A stretch of DNA of 23,022 nt from Pirellulales bacterium (lineage in GTDB: Bacteria; Planctomycetota; Planctomycetia; Pirellulales; Thermoguttaceae), in NCBI GenBank assembly GCA_030642635.1, contig DAOWNK010000015.1, positions 1 through 23,022 of the forward strand, given 5' to 3'. Made by a program: the position numbers and the translations under genes. Shown here piece after piece: positions 21,231-23,022 of this stretch. The notes beneath the pieces are model-generated. The model saw only the letters and a program-made list of their open reading frames with translations. It was not told the origin of the DNA and did no database searches. Numbering within the stretch: the stretch's first letter is position 1; each line of letters opens with the position of its first letter.

Positions 21231-23022
21231 TCACGGCACTACTAACGCCGACACAACCCGCTCGCTCGATGCCTCCGGCGGCAGGACGGCCAGGGCGTAC
21301 TGGGCGATTGCACGGTTGTAGTCGGTCAACGCCTGAAGAAAGGCGAACGTACAATCGGTTTGTCGGTTGATGGCGTCCAGCACCTGTTCGATCGACCGGC
21401 CGCCGCCCAGAAAGCTTGTTGTGACTTCCGCCCGCGAGGCGTCTGACTCGACCACCGCTGTGGCATGACGCCGCAGTCCTTCGTACAGAAGCGGGATCGT
21501 TGCGGCCAACCGACGAAGCGGCCATGACTCGACCAATTCTTGTGGTTGTGCGTCGAGCTTCAGCAGATACGGTCCGCAATGAGGGACAGTGCTCGCCATG
21601 GGCCGGACTGCCCGAGACGCACGGCCGATCCGTTCGGCCAGGGCAAATTGCGACTGGATCACCGCGGCATGGGATTGGTGAATCGCCGCTGCGGTGGTCA
21701 ACTTCGCCGAATGCAGCCGAAGCGACTCGCGGCTGTTCGATTGCGCGACCTGGAAGATCAACTCGTCGAGCAACTCGGCCTGCAAGGCGACCGCCTGATA
21801 CTCCGCCGCACGTTGACGAAGCCGCCAATACGCCTCGATAGTCGCCTGGCGATCCGACGCCGGGCTGCTTTGCAGGCATTCTGTCAGATCGATCGGCACG
21901 CCGATCTCCTCCGGCAGCGATCGGTCCCAGTGCAACGCGATGGTCAATTGCTTCGTCTTGCTACCCGGTGAGGCATCCAGCAGCGCCGGATACAACGCCG
22001 GCGCAGTTTCTGCTGACGGCGAAGCCGCAAGCGGCTTTTCCACCTTCATCTGGATTGGCTCAAGCAGTGCCGGCTCGACCGGCACGAGTGGCAGCTTGGG
22101 CGGTTCCAGCAAGGCCGGCTCGTCCGATTCGGATGCGTTCGGTTCGTCTGTGGTTTTCGTGGCCTTTTGCCGCACTGCCGGTGTGGGAACGTTTTTGGGT
22201 GGCCGGACGGCCGGCGTAGGGACAGGCTCGTTCAGCCCGGCCGGCTCTACTTGCGAGTCGCCCTTCCATCCACCGGACCTTGCCGGGGTGCTTTCCAAAA
22301 TCAACGGCTTGATCGGTCCGGCCGAGGGTCGAATGAGCATCCCGACCAACTCTTGTCCGGGGGCGCCCGGGGCGGCCACCGTTAGTGCATAATCGGCTAT
22401 CTCTCGGTTGTAAAGGCATACCGACCGGATCAGCGTCTGCCGCTGACGAAGGCATTGGTCCATTGATATCAAGACGTCCGAGAAACTTGCCTTGCCGTTT
22501 CTGTGCGCGTCGATGGTTGCCGACTGTGCGTTCCGGGCTGCAAGTAGCGCCGAGGCCCGTGCGTCGATCGCACGCTGGCGGATCGGCAACGTGCGGTTGA
22601 TAAGTCGTGCCGCCGCTGGTGCGGCCCGCATGACAAACAGATTACTGAAGTGTGTCACGTAGGGGCCGACGTGCGGCCGGTCGGCCGGCAACGGCAGCGG
22701 TGCATCCTGTGTGAGCATGGCCGCCACGGCCAGTTCGTATTGTGCGACAACGGCTGCCGCTTCTGACTCTTGCACCATCGCAGCCGAGGCCGCCCGCGCC
22801 GTACGCAACAAACCTTGTTGGTCCGATTCCAAGCCAAAAGTATCGTCGCGCAATCGACGATCGTGATCCAGATTGAAGTGATATAGCGATACGGCCTCGA
22901 CCAACCGCCAGTATGCGTGCACCACTTCGAGTTGCCCTGTGCGATTGCCGACCGAGGGGATTGCCGTCAACGACGTAAGCGGTTTGCCGGTCAGCTTGTG
23001 CCCCGGCGGAAGAACCATTGCC
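21231..23022 (-). CDS. TolC-like outer membrane protein with two repeated domains (5' end cut)
   Basis: The visible 595 or so residues contain two related helical halves. The first runs from EVVHAYWRLVEAV to NREIADYALTVAAPG, and the second from ATIEAYWRLRQRA to NRAIAQYALAVLPPE. Each has the long coiled helices and a conserved GPYVTHF / GPYLLKL segment. This AYWRL...Y.REIA.YAL arrangement is seen in TolC-like proteins of planctomycetes, which form outer-membrane export channels; a true beta-barrel cannot be shown from this fragment. The middle (about 240-365) is a Pro/Glu/Ala-rich linker. An ATG lies at 23018, but the frame stays open to the edge and the protein probably continues upstream. 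An AAGCCGCAAGCGGCTT palindrome (22022-22037) encodes part of the linker. Confidence 0.7.
   Translation of the reverse strand, partial: AMVLPPGHKLTGKPLTSLTAIPSVGNRTGQLEVVHAYWRLVEAVSLYHFNLDHDRRLRDDTFGLESDQQGLLRTARAASAAMVQESEAAAVVAQYELAVAAMLTQDAPLPLPADRPHVGPYVTHFSNLFVMRAAPAAARLINRTLPIRQRAIDARASALLAARNAQSATIDAHRNGKASFSDVLISMDQCLRQRQTLIRSVCLYNREIADYALTVAAPGAPGQELVGMLIRPSAGPIKPLILESTPARSGGWKGDSQVEPAGLNEPVPTPAVRPPKNVPTPAVRQKATKTTDEPNASESDEPALLEPPKLPLVPVEPALLEPIQMKVEKPLAASPSAETAPALYPALLDASPGSKTKQLTIALHWDRSLPEEIGVPIDLTECLQSSPASDRQATIEAYWRLRQRAAEYQAVALQAELLDELIFQVAQSNSRESLRLHSAKLTTAAAIHQSHAAVIQSQFALAERIGRASRAVRPMASTVPHCGPYLLKLDAQPQELVESWPLRRLAATIPLLYEGLRRHATAVVESDASRAEVTTSFLGGGRSIEQVLDAINRQTDCTFAFLQALTDYNRAIAQYALAVLPPEASSERVVSALVVP
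22019..22037. repeat. CCGCAAGCGG palindrome inside the TolC-like gene
   Basis: GCGAAGCCGCAAGCGGCTT at this place is the same core as at 814-834 and 8191-8216. It is in frame and encodes KPLAAS within the low-complexity linker between the two domains, a place where an insertion would be tolerated. Confidence 0.75.

Noticed and set aside
20480..21370. Plus-strand open frame overlapping the protease repeats and running into the TolC-like gene
   Set aside because: It is an out-of-frame reading of the 141-bp repeats and of the intergenic repeat; the protease frame carries the conserved motifs.

Overview
The window looks like a chromosomal segment of a Planctomycetota bacterium. The evidence is an N-terminal EPRLFLSG motif of the planctomycete 'LEPR' type on the secreted protease, a large calcium/aspartate-rich repeat protein, a TolC-like protein with the planctomycete AYWRL motif, high GC with much Cys and Arg, and a great density of short palindromic and heptameric repeats. 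I cannot name the genus.

Layout. From 17943 down to 141 every recognised gene lies on the minus strand, reading right to left. They are a B12-binding radical SAM protein fused to half of a glycosyltransferase, a Wzx-type flippase, a tandem double GT4 glycosyltransferase, a Wzy/O-antigen-ligase-like membrane protein, two further GT4 glycosyltransferases, a PglC-like initiating sugar transferase, an ATP-grasp enzyme, a HAD phosphatase, a DegT-type aminotransferase, a GT-C-like membrane protein, a small methyltransferase-like protein, and leuC-leuD. Several genes overlap by 4 to 26 bases, as expected for an operon. Together they can start a lipid-linked glycan, extend it with two to four glycosyltransferase domains, flip it, polymerise or ligate it, and supply an amino-sugar or similar decorated residue (DegT, ATP-grasp, HAD). 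LeuCD then belongs to leucine synthesis. On the plus strand stands one secreted subtilisin-like protease with five 47-residue repeats (18358-21144). It converges on a two-domain TolC-like gene that leaves the window on the right.

The most unusual thing is the DNA between and inside the genes. Nearly every gene junction from 834 to 21230 carries a short palindrome, a pair of inverted palindromes, or a 7-bp tandem repeat array. At least three arrays are followed by their own reverse complement. One family has a fixed head GTTTAGC followed by a hairpin, with compensatory base changes between copies, and behaves like REP/BIME elements. Many of these repeats are translated: they form C-terminal tails (flippase, double GT, Wzy-like, WbuB-like GT, DegT, LeuC), the linker that joins the two GT domains, and in-frame insertions in the GT-C protein and the TolC-like protein. 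No RAYT or other transposase is in the window.

I saw no tRNA, rRNA, CRISPR array or complete insertion sequence. Starts were chosen by family N-termini and ribosome binding sites. Several genes lack a clear Shine-Dalgarno sequence, so those starts are uncertain.
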